Source of the DNA: Osedax fenrisi
Taxonomy: Eukaryota; Annelida; Polychaeta; Sabellida; Siboglinidae
Assembly: GCA_964019155.1 (NCBI GenBank)
Contig: OZ025242.1
Span: forward strand, 589,407-653,406
Reading direction: 5' to 3'
Length of the DNA stretch: 64,000 nt
A program made the position numbers and the translations under genes. Below are positions 19,295-33,800 of this stretch, piece after piece. Below the pieces are notes generated by a model. That model searched no databases. It was not told the DNA's origin and saw nothing but the letters and a program-made list of their open reading frames with translations. Positions within the stretch are counted from its first letter, which is position 1, and the number at the start of each line of letters is the position of its first letter.

Positions 19295-22200
19295 GGTATT
19301 GACAAGGTCACGGTATTGACAAGGTCACGGTATTGACAAGGACATGGTATTGACAAGGATACAGTATTGACAAGGACACGGTATTGACAAGGACATGGTA
19401 TTGACAAGGATACAGTATTGACAAGTACACGGTATTGACAAGTACACGGTATTGACAAGAACACGGTATTGACAAGGACACGGTATTGACAAGGTCACGG
19501 TATTGACAAGGAAACAGTATTGACAAGGATACAGTATTGACAAGAACACAGTATTGACAAGGACACGGTATTGACAAGAACACAGTATTGACAAGGACAC
19601 GGTATTGACAAGTACACGGTATTGACAAGTACACGGTATTGACAAGGACATGGTATTGACAAAGATACAGTATTGACAAGTACACGGTATTGACAAGGGC
19701 ACGGTATTGACAAGGTCACGGTATTGATAAGGACATGGTATTGACAAGGTCACGGTATTGACAAGTACACGGTATTGACAAGTACACAGTATTGACAAGA
19801 ACACAGTATTGACAAGGACATGGTATTGACAAGTACACGGTATTGACAAGGACATGGTATTGACAAGGATACAGTATTGACAAGAACACAGTATTGACAA
19901 GGGCACGGTATTGACAAGAACACAGTATTGACAAGAACACAGTATTGACAAGGTCACGGTATTGACAAGAACACGGTATTGACAAGGACATGGTATTGAC
20001 AAGGACACGGTATTGACAAGGTCACGGTATTGACAAGGACACGGTATTGACAAGGTCACGGTATTGACAAGGTCACGGTATTGACAAGGGCACGGTATTG
20101 ACAAGAACACAGTATTGACAAGAACACAGTATTGACAAGAACACAGTATTGACAAGAACACGGTATTGACAAGGTCACGGTATTGACAAGGACACAGTAT
20201 TGACAAGGTCACGGTATTGATAAGGACACGGTATTGACAAGGTCACGGTATTGACAAGGACACGGTATTGACAAGAACACAGTATTGACAAGGTCACAGT
20301 ATTGACAAGGACATGGTATTGACAAGGTCACGGTATTGATAAGAACACAGTATTGACAAGAACACGGTATAGACAAGAACACGGTATTGACAAGGTCACG
20401 GTATTGACAAGAACACAGTATTGACAAGAACACGGTATTGACAAGGTCACGGTATTGACAAGGACACAGTATTGACAAGGATACAGTATTGACAAGAACA
20501 CAGTATTGACAAGGACACGGTATTGACAAGTACACGGTATTGACAAGTACACGGTATTGACAAGAATATGGTATTGACAAGGACACGGTATTGACAAGGT
20601 CACGGTATTGACAATGACACAGTATTGACAAGGATACAGTATTGACAAGGACATGGTATTGACAAGAACACAGTATTGACAAGGACACGGTATTGACAAG
20701 TACACGGTATTGACAAGGATACAGTATTGACAAGTACACGGTATTGACAAGGTCACGGTATTGACAAGGACACGGTATTGACAAGGACACGGTATTGACA
20801 AGGTCACGGTATTGACAATGACACAGTATTGACAAGGATACAGTATTGACAAGGACATGGTATTGACAAGAACACAGTATTGACAAGGACACGGTATTGA
20901 CAAGTACACGGTATTGACAAGGATACAGTATTGACAAGTACACGGTATTGACAAGGTCACGGTATTGACAAGGACACGGTATTGACAAGGACACGGTATT
21001 GACAAGGACATGGTATTGACAAGTACACGTATTGACAAGGACATGGTATTGACAAGGATACAGTATTGACAAGGTCACGGTATTGACAAGGTCACGGTAT
21101 TGACAAGGTCACGGTATTGACAAGTACACGGTATTGACAAGTACACGGTATTGACAAGAACACGGTATTGACAAGGACACGGTATTGACAAGGTCACGGT
21201 ATTGACAAGGACACAGTATTGACAAGGATACAGTATTGACAAGAACACAGTATTGACAAGGACACGGTATTGATAAGAACACAGTATTGACAAGGACACT
21301 GTATTGACAAGTACACGGTATTGACAAGTACACGGTATTGACAAGGACATGGTATTGACAAAGATACAGTATTGACAAGTACACGGTATTGACAAGGGCA
21401 CGGTATTGACAAGGTCACGGTATTGATAAGGACATGGTATTGACAAGGTCACGGTATTGACAAGTACACGGTATTGACAAGTACACAGTATTGACAAGTA
21501 CATGGTATTGACAAGTACACGGTATTGACAAGTACACGGTATTGACAAGGTCACGGTATTGACAAGAACACGGTATTGACAAGGTCACGGTATTGACAAG
21601 GACACAGTATTGACAAGGTCACGGTATTGATAAGGACACGGTATTGACAAGGTCACGGTATTGACAAGGACACGGTATTGACAAGGTCACGGTATTGACA
21701 AGGACACAGTATTGACAAGGATACAGTATTGACAAGAACACAGTATTGACAAGGACACGGTATTGATAAGAACACAGTATTGACAAGGACACTGTATTGA
21801 CAAGTACACGGTATTGACAAGTACACGGTATTGACAAGGACATGGTATTGACAAAGATACAGTATTGACAAGTACACGGTATTGACAAGGGCACGGTATT
21901 GACAAGGTCACGGTATTGATAAGGACATGGTATTGACAAGGTCACGGTATTGACAAGTACACGGTATTGACAAGTACACAGTATTGACAAGTACATGGTA
22001 TTGACAAGTACACAGTATTGATAAGGACATGGTATTGACAAGGTCACGGTATTGACAAGAACACGGTATTGACAAGGTCACGGTATTGACAAGGACACAG
22101 TATTGACAAGGTCACGGTATTGATAAGGACACGGTATTGACAAGGTCACGGTATTGACAAGGACACGGTATTGACAAGAACACAGTATTGACAAGGTCAC

Positions 22201-24393
22201 AGTATTGACAAGGACATGGTATTGACAAGGTCACGGTATTGATAAGAACACAGTATTGACAAGAACACGGTATAGACAAGAACACGGTATTGACAAGGTC
22301 ACGGTATTGACAAGAACACAGTATTGACAAGAACACGGTATTGACAAGGTCACGGTATTGACAAGGACACAGTATTGATAAGTACACGGTATTGACAAGA
22401 ACACTGTATTGACAAGGATACGGTATTGACAAGGTCACGGTATTGACAAGGACACAGTATTGACAAGGATACAGTATTGACAAGAACACAGTATTGACAA
22501 GGACACGGTATTGACAAGTACACGGTATTGACAAGTACACGGTATTGACAAGAATACGGTATTGACAAGGACACGGTATTGACAAGGTCACGGTATTGAC
22601 AAGGACACGGTATTGACAAGAACACAGTATTGACAAGGTCACAGTATTTACAAGGACATGGTATTGACAAGGTCACGGTATTGATAAGAACGCAGTATTG
22701 ACAAGAACACGGTATAGACAAGAACACGGTATTGACAAGGTCACGGTATTGACAATGACACAGTATTGACAAGGATACAGTATTGACAAGGACATGGTAT
22801 TGACAAGAACACAGTATTGACAAGGACACGGTATTGACAAGTACACGGTATTGACAAGGATACAGTATTGACAAGTACACGGTATTGACAAGGTCACGGT
22901 ATTGACAAGGACACGGTATTGACAAGGACACGGTATTGACAAGGACATGGTATTGACAAGTACACGGTATTGACAAGGACATGGTATTGACAAGGATACA
23001 GTATTGACAAGTACACGGTATTGACAAGTACACGGTATTGACAAGAACACGGTATTGACAAGGACACGGTATTGACAAGGTCACGGTATTGACAAGGACA
23101 CAGTATTGACAAGGATACAGTATTGACAAGAACACAGTATTGACAAGGACACGGTATTGACAAGAACACAGTATTGACAAGGACACTGTATTGACAAGTA
23201 CACGGTATTGACAAGTACACGGTATTGACAAGGACATGGTATTGACAAAGATACAGTATTGACAAGTACACGGTATTGACAAGGGCACGGTATTGACAAG
23301 GTCACGGTATTGATAAGGACATGGTATTGACAAGGTCACGGTATTGACAAGTACACGGTATTGATAAGGACACGGTATTGACAAGGTCACGGTATTGACA
23401 AGGACACGGTATTGACAAGAACACAGTATTGACAAGGTCACAGTATTGACAAGGACATGGTATTGACAAGGTCACGGTATTGATAAGAACACAGTATTGA
23501 CAAGAACACGGTATAGACAAGAACACGGTATTGACAAGGTCACGGTATTGACAAGAACACAGTATTGACAAGAACACGGTATTGACAAGGTCACGGTATT
23601 GACAAGGACACAGTATTGACAAGTACACGGTATTGACAAGAACACTGTATTGACAAGGATACGGTATTGACAAGGTCACGGTATTGACAAGGACACAGTA
23701 TTGACAAGGATACAGTATTGACAAGAACACAGTATTGACAAGGACACGGTATTGACAAGTACACGGTATTGACAAGTACACGGTATTGACAAGAATACGG
23801 TATTGACAAGGACACGGTATTGACAAGGTCACGGTATTGACAATGACACGGTATTGACAAGAACACAGTATTGACAAGGTCACAGTATTTACAAGGACAT
23901 GGTATTGACAAGGTCACGGTATTGATAAGAACACAGTATTGACAAGAACACGGTATAGACAAGAACACGGTATTGACAAGGTCACGGTATTGACAAGAAC
24001 ACAGTATTGACAAGAACACGGTATTGACAAGGTCATGGTATTGACAAGGACACAGTATTGACAAGGACATGGTATTGACAAGGACACGGTATTGACAAGA
24101 ACACAGTATTGACAAGGTCACAGTATTTACAAGGACATGGTATTGACAAGGTCACGGTATTGACAAGGACACAGTATTGACAAGGACATGGTATTGACAA
24201 GGACATGGTATTGACAAGGACACGGTATTGACAAGGACATGGTATTGACAAGAACACGGTATTGACAAGGTCATGGTATTGACAAGGACACAGTATTGAC
24301 AAGGACATGGTATTGACAAGGACATGGTATTAACAAGGACATGGTATTAACAAGGACACAGTATTGACAAGGACATGGTATTGACAAGGACAT
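19295..24393. repeat. 17-bp minisatellite A, 300 units
   Basis: The consensus is GGTATTGACAAGGACAC, with substitutions mainly in the last seven bases (GTCAC, AACAC, TACAC, GACAT, GATAC). The length of 5099 bp equals 300 units minus one base; a single missing G is seen near 21030 (TACACGTATTG). Larger periods are visible: a 12-unit (204-bp) block near 20611 and 20815, and a 29-unit (493-bp) block marked by GACACTG at 21295 and 21788. Multiple long minus-strand frames are a by-product of the stop-poor unit. Confidence 0.96.
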
Positions 24394-24677
24394 TCTAGAT
24401 CGCCGTACGATAAACATTAGAAATGAACGCCGCCGATCTACATTTCATCGTACAAAGATCGTAAAGAATTCTATCGTGTTTGATGATTTAACGCTTGATT
24501 TATATAGAACGATGTCGCTATGTGGTAGTCTGCTAATTAATCTAATAATTCGTATTGTTGTATAGCGGTGCGTATGTGTGTACGTATGTGTGTGCGTATG
24601 TGTATACGGTGTACTGGTGCACGCATTACTTACATTGTTGTTGTAATTTATGTTTCTTATTCGGCTGTACAGAAACC

Positions 24678-24731
<54 letters not shown>

Positions 24732-24827
24732 ACAGTGTAGCGGCGTGAATAATGACGGCTATTTATATGTCGTTTGCAAGATTCCATTATACTTATATAC
24801 ATGAATATATATATGTGTGTGTGTGTG

Positions 24828-24871
<44 letters not shown>

Positions 24872-25512
24872 TATTTTATCTGTTTTTGAATATTAGATTT
24901 ATATTAGTTCATTTGTGAGGTATTACATTAATGTTGTTCGAATAAACCTACTGTACTGCTATATCCGCGCTCATTAGCATCGCACACACACACGCGCACA
25001 CGCGCACACCTTACTTTACGGCATTTATTATCATTTATGTTGTCTCGATTTTGTATAATGATGTTTTAACTTAAGATTTAACTTAAGATCCATATTGACA
25101 TTATATAACATTCATGTTCAAATTAAATATGTAACGTATATACATGTATACAATGTGCACTAAACATATATATATATATATATATATATATACGTGAAGC
25201 GTGCACAATAGAGCTGTATAGGTCTACAAATAAATCAACATTGAATACTTAATTGGTAGCGCTACATTACACTGTGGTTATAACCTCCATATATTATACA
25301 TTACTTTTCTTCGAGTTAAATGTACATCTTATTCGTGTTAAATTTACAATAATCTGCGAGATCACCTTTTGAACATGGTGACCTAAATGAGCGCATGCGC
25401 GATAGATAGGAACATTTACATCCAACAACAACAGTTACGTTGTTATGATGGGTGCTGATAGTTGAGATAGACCGCAGGTAAAGGTACTTGTATATTAGTT
25501 AACCTACCGTAT

Positions 25513-25551
<39 letters not shown>

Positions 25552-25859
25552 TACACATACGTACTATAACAGCGTAGGGCATATCACCCCTTCCCCCCTG
25601 TTGTATCGCCCCTATCGGTCACCCCACAACATCGTCTATAGTCAAGGACGTTGCATGACCTTGGTTTAGTAGTGCCGTACGGAAAACATAGTTAGCGAGG
25701 CAAACACCGTGACCAGGCGATAACACTTCATTTTCATTGATAGCAACCGTATTTTCTGATTATTGATTGTTATTATTTATCGTTATATTTTCTATTCACT
25801 TTTCAGATATTTCTTATTTATTTAGTAGTGTTTAACACCACTACGATTACGCAGGGTGA
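24394..25859. other. Mixed intergenic DNA with TA and CA microsatellites
   Basis: No gene is seen. TA runs lie at 24679-24726, 24830-24866 and 25165-25192, and a CA run at 25515-25547. Confidence 0.6.
25515..25547. repeat. (CA)n microsatellite
   Basis: About 33 bp of pure CA. Confidence 0.9.
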
Positions 25860-27802
25860 CGCCCCCTATAGGGGTAATACTGTCATGCGCAGCGTAACCG
25901 GTGTTTGTTAGCGAGTCACGTGTCACTCCGTATGCTAATGTGAGTGAGGTGCGGTGTGTGTGTGCGGTGTGTGTGTGTGTGTGTGCGGCTCATTACAATA
26001 AACCCCTCGCCGCACCTACAGTTAACAATACCCCATGTACGCCGTTGTACATTGTAGCGTCTCTATAGAGACTATAGTCTATATATAGATAATAGCGCTA
26101 TAAATAGCCGTCCAGGTCTTAAACAAAAGGATACGAATAGAACATTGTTCGCGGAGAGTTGATCATCTATGTGTAGAAGAGATACTTGTAGAGAGAGAGA
26201 GAGAAAGAGAGAGAAAGAGGCAATATCCGGAAGAAGCTGAAAGGCCTACTGAGATGGGCGTTTTGAATAGATTGTTCAGATTAATGTCGTATTGTGTTCG
26301 TTCTGCGTGTCAAATCTATTGTTATTGTATTGTATACACGTGTATTCATGTACATAGTGTACACTAATGTATACTAATGTATACGATAATCTATATATAT
26401 AAATATATATTGTATTTTAGTATATTTTTTATATTTTAAATATCTAAAGACTTTCAATCCCTATACAATCTGTACACAAAGCGGGTGTTGCGCGGGTAGA
26501 GTTAACCACCTTATTGTGACGTCATAATAGGGTAAACATTACGCAATGTACGAGATGAGGTCGTGCAGAGGTCACGTAGAGGTCACCCCCGATACGGCGC
26601 CACATAAACCGTTTACTCGCCATGTCACGTCGTCAACAGTATAGGTATGTGCGTGCGTATGTGTACACGTAAGACGTACGTATGTGTGTGTGTGTGTGTT
26701 CGTGTTTAACGGTGTATGTGTGTATATGTTTGTATGTATATATATACATATATACATATATGCATGTAGTAATAGTAGTATAATTTATGTATTTGAAAAA
26801 GTTCGGAAGTGAGTTATAATAATAATAATAAAGTCGTGTCGACATCCGTAATAGAACTATGAAACTAATACTAAACATAAATAGTATGGAAATTAAAGTG
26901 TATTAAAGTATGTGGTTAAGTCATTTAGTTCAGCTTAAATGTACAGATGAATGTATGTGTACGTGTGTGATGTGAGTGTGAGTGTGTGAGTGTGTGTATG
27001 CGCGTGTGAACGTAGCACACACACACCGACTACCGATGCGTGACGACTAGTTCTCACTCTTACCGCTGGGTGGCGCGCGCGTTGTTTGCGATGCTAATTA
27101 GCGTTAACTCATACCGCCAGGTGGACAACGGTCACCCGAACTATAGAGGCGAGCGAACGGAGAAGCCGTTGCCTCGACCGTCGGTCTTTTTTCGTCGCCG
27201 GACCTACGGGTGTTGCTAACTCTCTCGCGCGCTCGATACTCCATCGCACCCCCACACCCCTACCTCACCCCACACCCCTACCCCACCCCACACCCCTACC
27301 CCACCCCACACCCCTATACGCACAGTGCGTCGCACACCTACAAGCGTGCGCACGAACGTGTAACTGACGCTGACGACGTCAATCAATCAGCGTCCACCAA
27401 TCAGCGACGAGTGCCGGTTACGTAACAAGTCGACCGTGACGTAACATCGCATCCGCCGATTGTTATCTCTATTGTGTCTACCCCTAGCGAGCTAGCCTAT
27501 CGTAATTCTATTAGTCTACACCACCGCCACCGCTACAATACGAGGTTGATTAGCACCGACCTAATAGGTTAATCGGGGGGGGGGGTGACCGGTATACGTC
27601 GTACATCCGGTATACAAAGGACACGCCGACGACGAGGAGGACATACTTGTGAGGCAGCAACACGTGTAATGACTGCCGGTCACGTGATTACAGTTCGTCG
27701 TCGTAGGGCTGCTGTGGTGGTGGTGGTACGTTAATTAAGATTATAAGATTATATAAGACTGTGCGCGCGTGTGTGTGTCGGTGCGCTCGAGCGTGTGCGC
27801 GC
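25860..27802 (+). promoter_or_regulatory. CpG-richer island with TATA-like box
   Basis: This stretch is clearly richer in G, C and CpG than its surroundings. TATAAATAG at 26099-26107 is followed by a purine-rich run (26190-26219) and an ATG at 26253 opening a 37-codon frame (MGVLNRLFRLMSYC...). GTGACGTAAC (near 27436), ACCAATCAGCG (near 27395) and CACGTGA motifs are present. Such composition suits a promoter or enhancer, but no coding exon is recognised and strand is a guess from the TATA motif. Confidence 0.2.
27247..27315. repeat. 18-bp C-rich minisatellite
   Basis: About 3.5 copies of CACCCCTACCCCACCCCA. Confidence 0.85.
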
Positions 27803-30800
27803 ACTTAACTGTATTATTACTTTACTTATACTAACAATACTTAACTGTATTATTACTGTACTTATACTAACTATACCTAACTATGTTATTACTGTACTTA
27901 TACTAACTATACTTAACTATGTTATTACTGTACTTATATTAACTATACTTAACTATGTTATTACTGTACTTATACTAACTATACTTAACTATGTTATTAC
28001 TGTACTTATACTAACTATACTTAACTATGTTATTACTGTACTTATACTAACAATACTTAACTGTATTATTACTGTACTTATACTAACTATGTTATTACTA
28101 TACTTATACTAACTATACTTAACTATGTTATTACTGTACTTATACTAACAATACTTAACTGTATTATTACTATACTTATACTAACTATACTTAACTATGT
28201 TATTACTGTACTTATACTAACAATACTTAACTGTATTATTACTATACTTATACTAACTATACTTAACTATGTTATTACTGTACTTATACTAACTATACTT
28301 AACTATGTTATTACTGTACTTATACTAACTATACTTAACTATGTTATTACTGTACTTATACTAACAATACTTAACTGTATTATTACTATACTTATACTAA
28401 CTATACTTAACTATGTTATTACTGTACTTATACTAACAATACTTAACTATGTTATTACTGTACTTATACTAACTATACTTAACTGTATTATTACTGTACT
28501 TATACTAACTATACTTAACTATGTTATTACTGTACTTATACTAACTATACTTAACTGTATTATTACTATACTTATACTAACTATACTTAACTATGTTATT
28601 ACTGTACTTATACTAACTATACTTAACTATGTTATTACTGTACTTATACTAACTATACTTAACTATGTTATTACTGTACTTATACTAACAATACTTAACT
28701 GTATTATTACTATACTTATACTAACTATACTTAACTATGTTATTACTGTACTTATACTAACTATACTTAACTATGTTATTACTGTACTTATACTAACTAT
28801 ACTTAACTATGTTATTACTGTACTTATACTAACTATACTTAACTATGTTATTACTGTACTTATACTAACTATACTTAACTATGTTATTACTGTACTTATA
28901 CTAACAATACTTAACTATGTTATTACTGTACTTATACTAACAATACTTAACTGTATTATTACTATACTTATACTAACTATACTTAACTATGTTATTGCTG
29001 TACTTATACTAACAATACTTAACTGTATTATTACTGTACTTATACTAACTATACTTAACTATGTTATTACTGTACTTATATTAACTATACTTAACTATGT
29101 TATTACTGTACTTATACTAACTATACTTAACTATGTTATTACTGTACTTATACTAACTATACTTAACTATGTTATTACTGTACTTATACTAACAATACTT
29201 AACTGTATTATTACTATACTTATACTAACTATACTTAACTATGTTATTACTGTACTTATACTAACAATACTTAACTATGTTATTACTGTACTTATACTAA
29301 CTATACTTAACTGTATTATTACTGTACTTATACTAACTATACCTAACTATGTTATTACTGTACTTATACTAACTATACTTAACTGTATTATTACTGTACT
29401 TATACTAACTATACTTAACTATGTTATTACTGTACTTATATTAACTATACTTAACTATGTTATTACTGTACTTATACTAACAATACTTAACTATGTTATT
29501 ACTATACTTATACTAACTATACTTAACTGTATTATTACTTTACTTATACTAACAATACTTAACTATGTTATTACTGTACTTATACTAACAATACTTAACT
29601 ATGTTATTACTGTACTTATACTAACAATACTTAACTGTATTATTACTATACTTATACTAACTATACTTAACTATGTTATTACTGTACTTATACTAACTAT
29701 ACTTAACTATGTTATTACTGTACTTATACTAACAATACTTAACTGTATTATTACTATACTTATACTAACTATACTTAACTATGTTATTACTGTACTTATA
29801 CTAACTATACTTAACTATGTTATTACTGTACTTATACTAACAATACTTAACTGTATTATTACTGTACTTATACTAACTATACTTAACTATGTTATTACTG
29901 TACTTATACTAACAATACTTAACTGTATTATTACTATACTTATACTAACTATACTTAACTATGTTATTACTGTACTTATACTAACTATACTTAACTATGT
30001 TATTACTGTACTTATACTAACAATACTTAACTGTATTATTACTGTACTTATACTAACTATACTTAACTATGTTATTACTGTACTTATACTAACAATACTT
30101 AACTGTATTATTACTATACTTATACTAACTATACTTAACTATGTTATTACTGTACTTATACTAACAATACTTAACTGTATTATTACTATACTTATACTAA
30201 CTATACTTAACTATGTTATTACTGTACTTATACTAACTATACTTAACTATGTTATTACTGTACTTATACTAACAATACTTAACTGTATTATTACTATACT
30301 TATACTAACTATACTTAACTATGTTATTACTGTACTTATACTAACTATACTTAACTATGTTATTACTGTACTTATACTAACAATACTTAACTGTATTATT
30401 ACTATACTTATACTAACTATACTTAACTATGTTATTACTGTACTTATACTAACAATACTTAACTATGTTATTACTGTACTTATACTAACAATACTTAACT
30501 GTATTATTACTATACTTATACTAACTATACTTAACTATGTTATTACTGTACTTATACTAACTATACTTAACTATGTTATTACTGTACTTATACTAACAAT
30601 ACTTAACTGTATTATTACTATACTTATACTAACTATACTTAACTATGTTATTACTGTACTTATACTAACTATACTTAACTATGTTATTACTGTACTTATA
30701 CTAACAATACTTAACTGTATTATTACTGTACTTATACTAACTATACTTAACTATGTTATTACTGTACTTATACTAACAATACTTAACTGTATTATTACTA

Positions 30801-33800
30801 TACTTATACTAACTATACTTAACTATGTTATTACTGTACTTATACTAACAATACTTAACTGTATTATTACTATACTTATACTAACTATACTTAACTATGT
30901 TATTACTGTACTTATACTAACTATACTTAACTATGTTATTACTGTACTTATACTAACAATACTTAACTGTATTATTACTGTACTTATACTAACTATACTT
31001 AACTATGTTATTACTGTACTTATACTAACTATACTTAACTATGTTATTACTGTACTTATACTAACAATACTTAACTATGTTATTACTATACTTATACTAA
31101 CTATACTTAACTATGTTATTACTGTACTTATACTAACTATGTTATTACTGTACTTATACTAACTATACCTAACTGTATTATTACTTTACTTATACTAACA
31201 ATACTTAACTATGTTATTACTGTACTTATACTAACTATACTTAACTATGTTATTACTGTACTTATACTAACAATACTTAACTATGTTATTAATGTACTTA
31301 TACTAACTATACTTAACTGTATTATTACTGTACTTATACTAACTATACTTAACTATGTTATTACTGTACTTATACTAACTATACTTAACTATGTTATTAC
31401 TGTACTTATACTAACTATACTTAACTATGTTATTACTATACTTATACTAACAATACTTAACTGTATTATTACTATACTTATACTAACTATACTTAACTAT
31501 GTTATTACTGTACTTATACTAACAATACTTAACTGTATTATTACTGTACTTATACTAACTATACTTAACTGTATTATTACTGTACTTATACTAACAATAC
31601 TTAAATATGTTATTACTGTACTTATACTAACAATACTTAACTGTATTATTACTATACTTATACTAACTATACTTAACTATGTTATTACTGTACTTATACT
31701 AACAATACTTAACTGTATTATTACTGTAATTATACTAACTGTACTTAACTATGTTATTACTGTACTTATATTAACTATACTTAACTATGTTATTACTGTA
31801 CTTATACTAACTATATTTAACTATGTTATTACTGTACTTATACTAACTATACTTAACTATGTTATTACTGTACTTATACTAACTATACTTAACTATGTTA
31901 TTACTGTACTTATACTAACTATACTTAACTATGTTATTACTGTACTTATACTAACTATACTTAACTATGTTATTACTGTACTTATACTAACTATACTTAA
32001 CTATGTTATTACTGTACTTATATTAACTATACTTAACTATGTTATTACTGTACTTATACTAACAATACTTAACTGTATTATTACTGTACTTATACTAACT
32101 ATACTTAACTATGTTATTACTGTACTTATATTAACTATACTTAACTATGTTATTACTGTACTTATACTAACAATACTTAACTGTATTATTACTATACTTA
32201 TACTAACTATACTTAACTATGTTATTACTGTACTTATATTAACTATACTTAACTATGTTATTACTGTACTTATACTAACAATACTTAACTGTATTATTAC
32301 TGTACTTATACTAACTATGTTATTACTGTACTTATACTAACTATACCTAACTATGTTATTACTGTACTTATACTAACAATACTTAACTATGTTATTACTG
32401 TACTTATACTAACAATACTTAACTGTATTATTACTGTACTTATATTAACTATACTTAACTATGTTATTACTGTACTTATACTAACAATACTTAACTGTAT
32501 TATTACTATACTTATACTAACTATACTTAACTATGTTATTACTATACTTATACTAACTATACTTAACTGTATTATTACTGTACTTATACTAACTATACTT
32601 AACTATGTTATTACTATACTTATACTAACTATACTTAACTGTATTATTACTGTACTTATACTAACTATACTTAACTATGTTATTACTATACTTATACTAA
32701 CTATACTTAACTATGTTATTACTATACTTATACTAACAATACTTAACTGTATTATTACTGTACTTATACTAACTATACTTAACTATGTTATTACTATACT
32801 TATACTAACTATACCTAACTGTGTTATTACTGTACTTATACTAACTATACTTAACTATGTTATTACTGTACTTATACTAACAATACTTAACTATGTTATT
32901 ACTATACTTATACTAACAATACTTAACTGTATTATTACTATACTTATACTAACAATACTTAACTGTATTATTACTGTACTTATATTAACTATACTTAACT
33001 ATGTTATTACTGTACTTATACTAACAATACTTAACTGTATTATTACTATACTTATACTAACTATACTTAACTATGTTATTACTATACTTATACTAACTAT
33101 ACTTAACTGTATTATTACTGTACTTATACTAACTATACTTAACTATGTTATTACTGTACTTATACTAACAATACTTAACTGTATTATTACTGTACTTATA
33201 CTAACTATACTTAACTATGTTATTACTGTACTTATACTAACAATACTTAACTATGTTATTACTGTACTTATACTAACAATACTTAACTGTATTATTACTG
33301 TACTTATACTAACTATGTTATTACTGTACTTATACTAACTATACCTAACTATGTTATTACTGTACTTATACTAACAATACTTAACTATGTTATTACTGTA
33401 CTTATACTAACAATACTTAACTGTATTATTACTATACTTATACTAACTATACTTAACTATGTTATTACTGTACTTATACTAACAATACTTAATTGTATTA
33501 TTACTGTACTTATACTAACTATACTTAACTATGTTATTACTGTACTTATATTAACTATACTTAACTATGTTATTACTGTACTTATACTAACTATACTTAA
33601 CTATGTTATTACTGTACTTATACTAACTATACTTAACTATGTTATTACTGTACTTATACTAACTATACTTAACTATGTTATTACTGTACTTATACTAACA
33701 ATACTTAACTGTATTATTACTATACTTATACTAACTATACTTAACTATGTTATTACTGTACTTATACTAACAATACTTAATTGTATTATTACTGTACTTA

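Noticed and set aside
19252..24308. Many long minus-strand frames of repeated LSIPCPCQYRVLVNT type
   Set aside because: They cross the 17-bp minisatellite, with three units making 51 bp; they overlap one another in different frames and end with the array.
27771..28112. 113-codon frame of ITVLILTILNYV repeats as a membrane protein
   Set aside because: It is the start of the 36-bp minisatellite and ends where a 10-bp deletion changes the frame.
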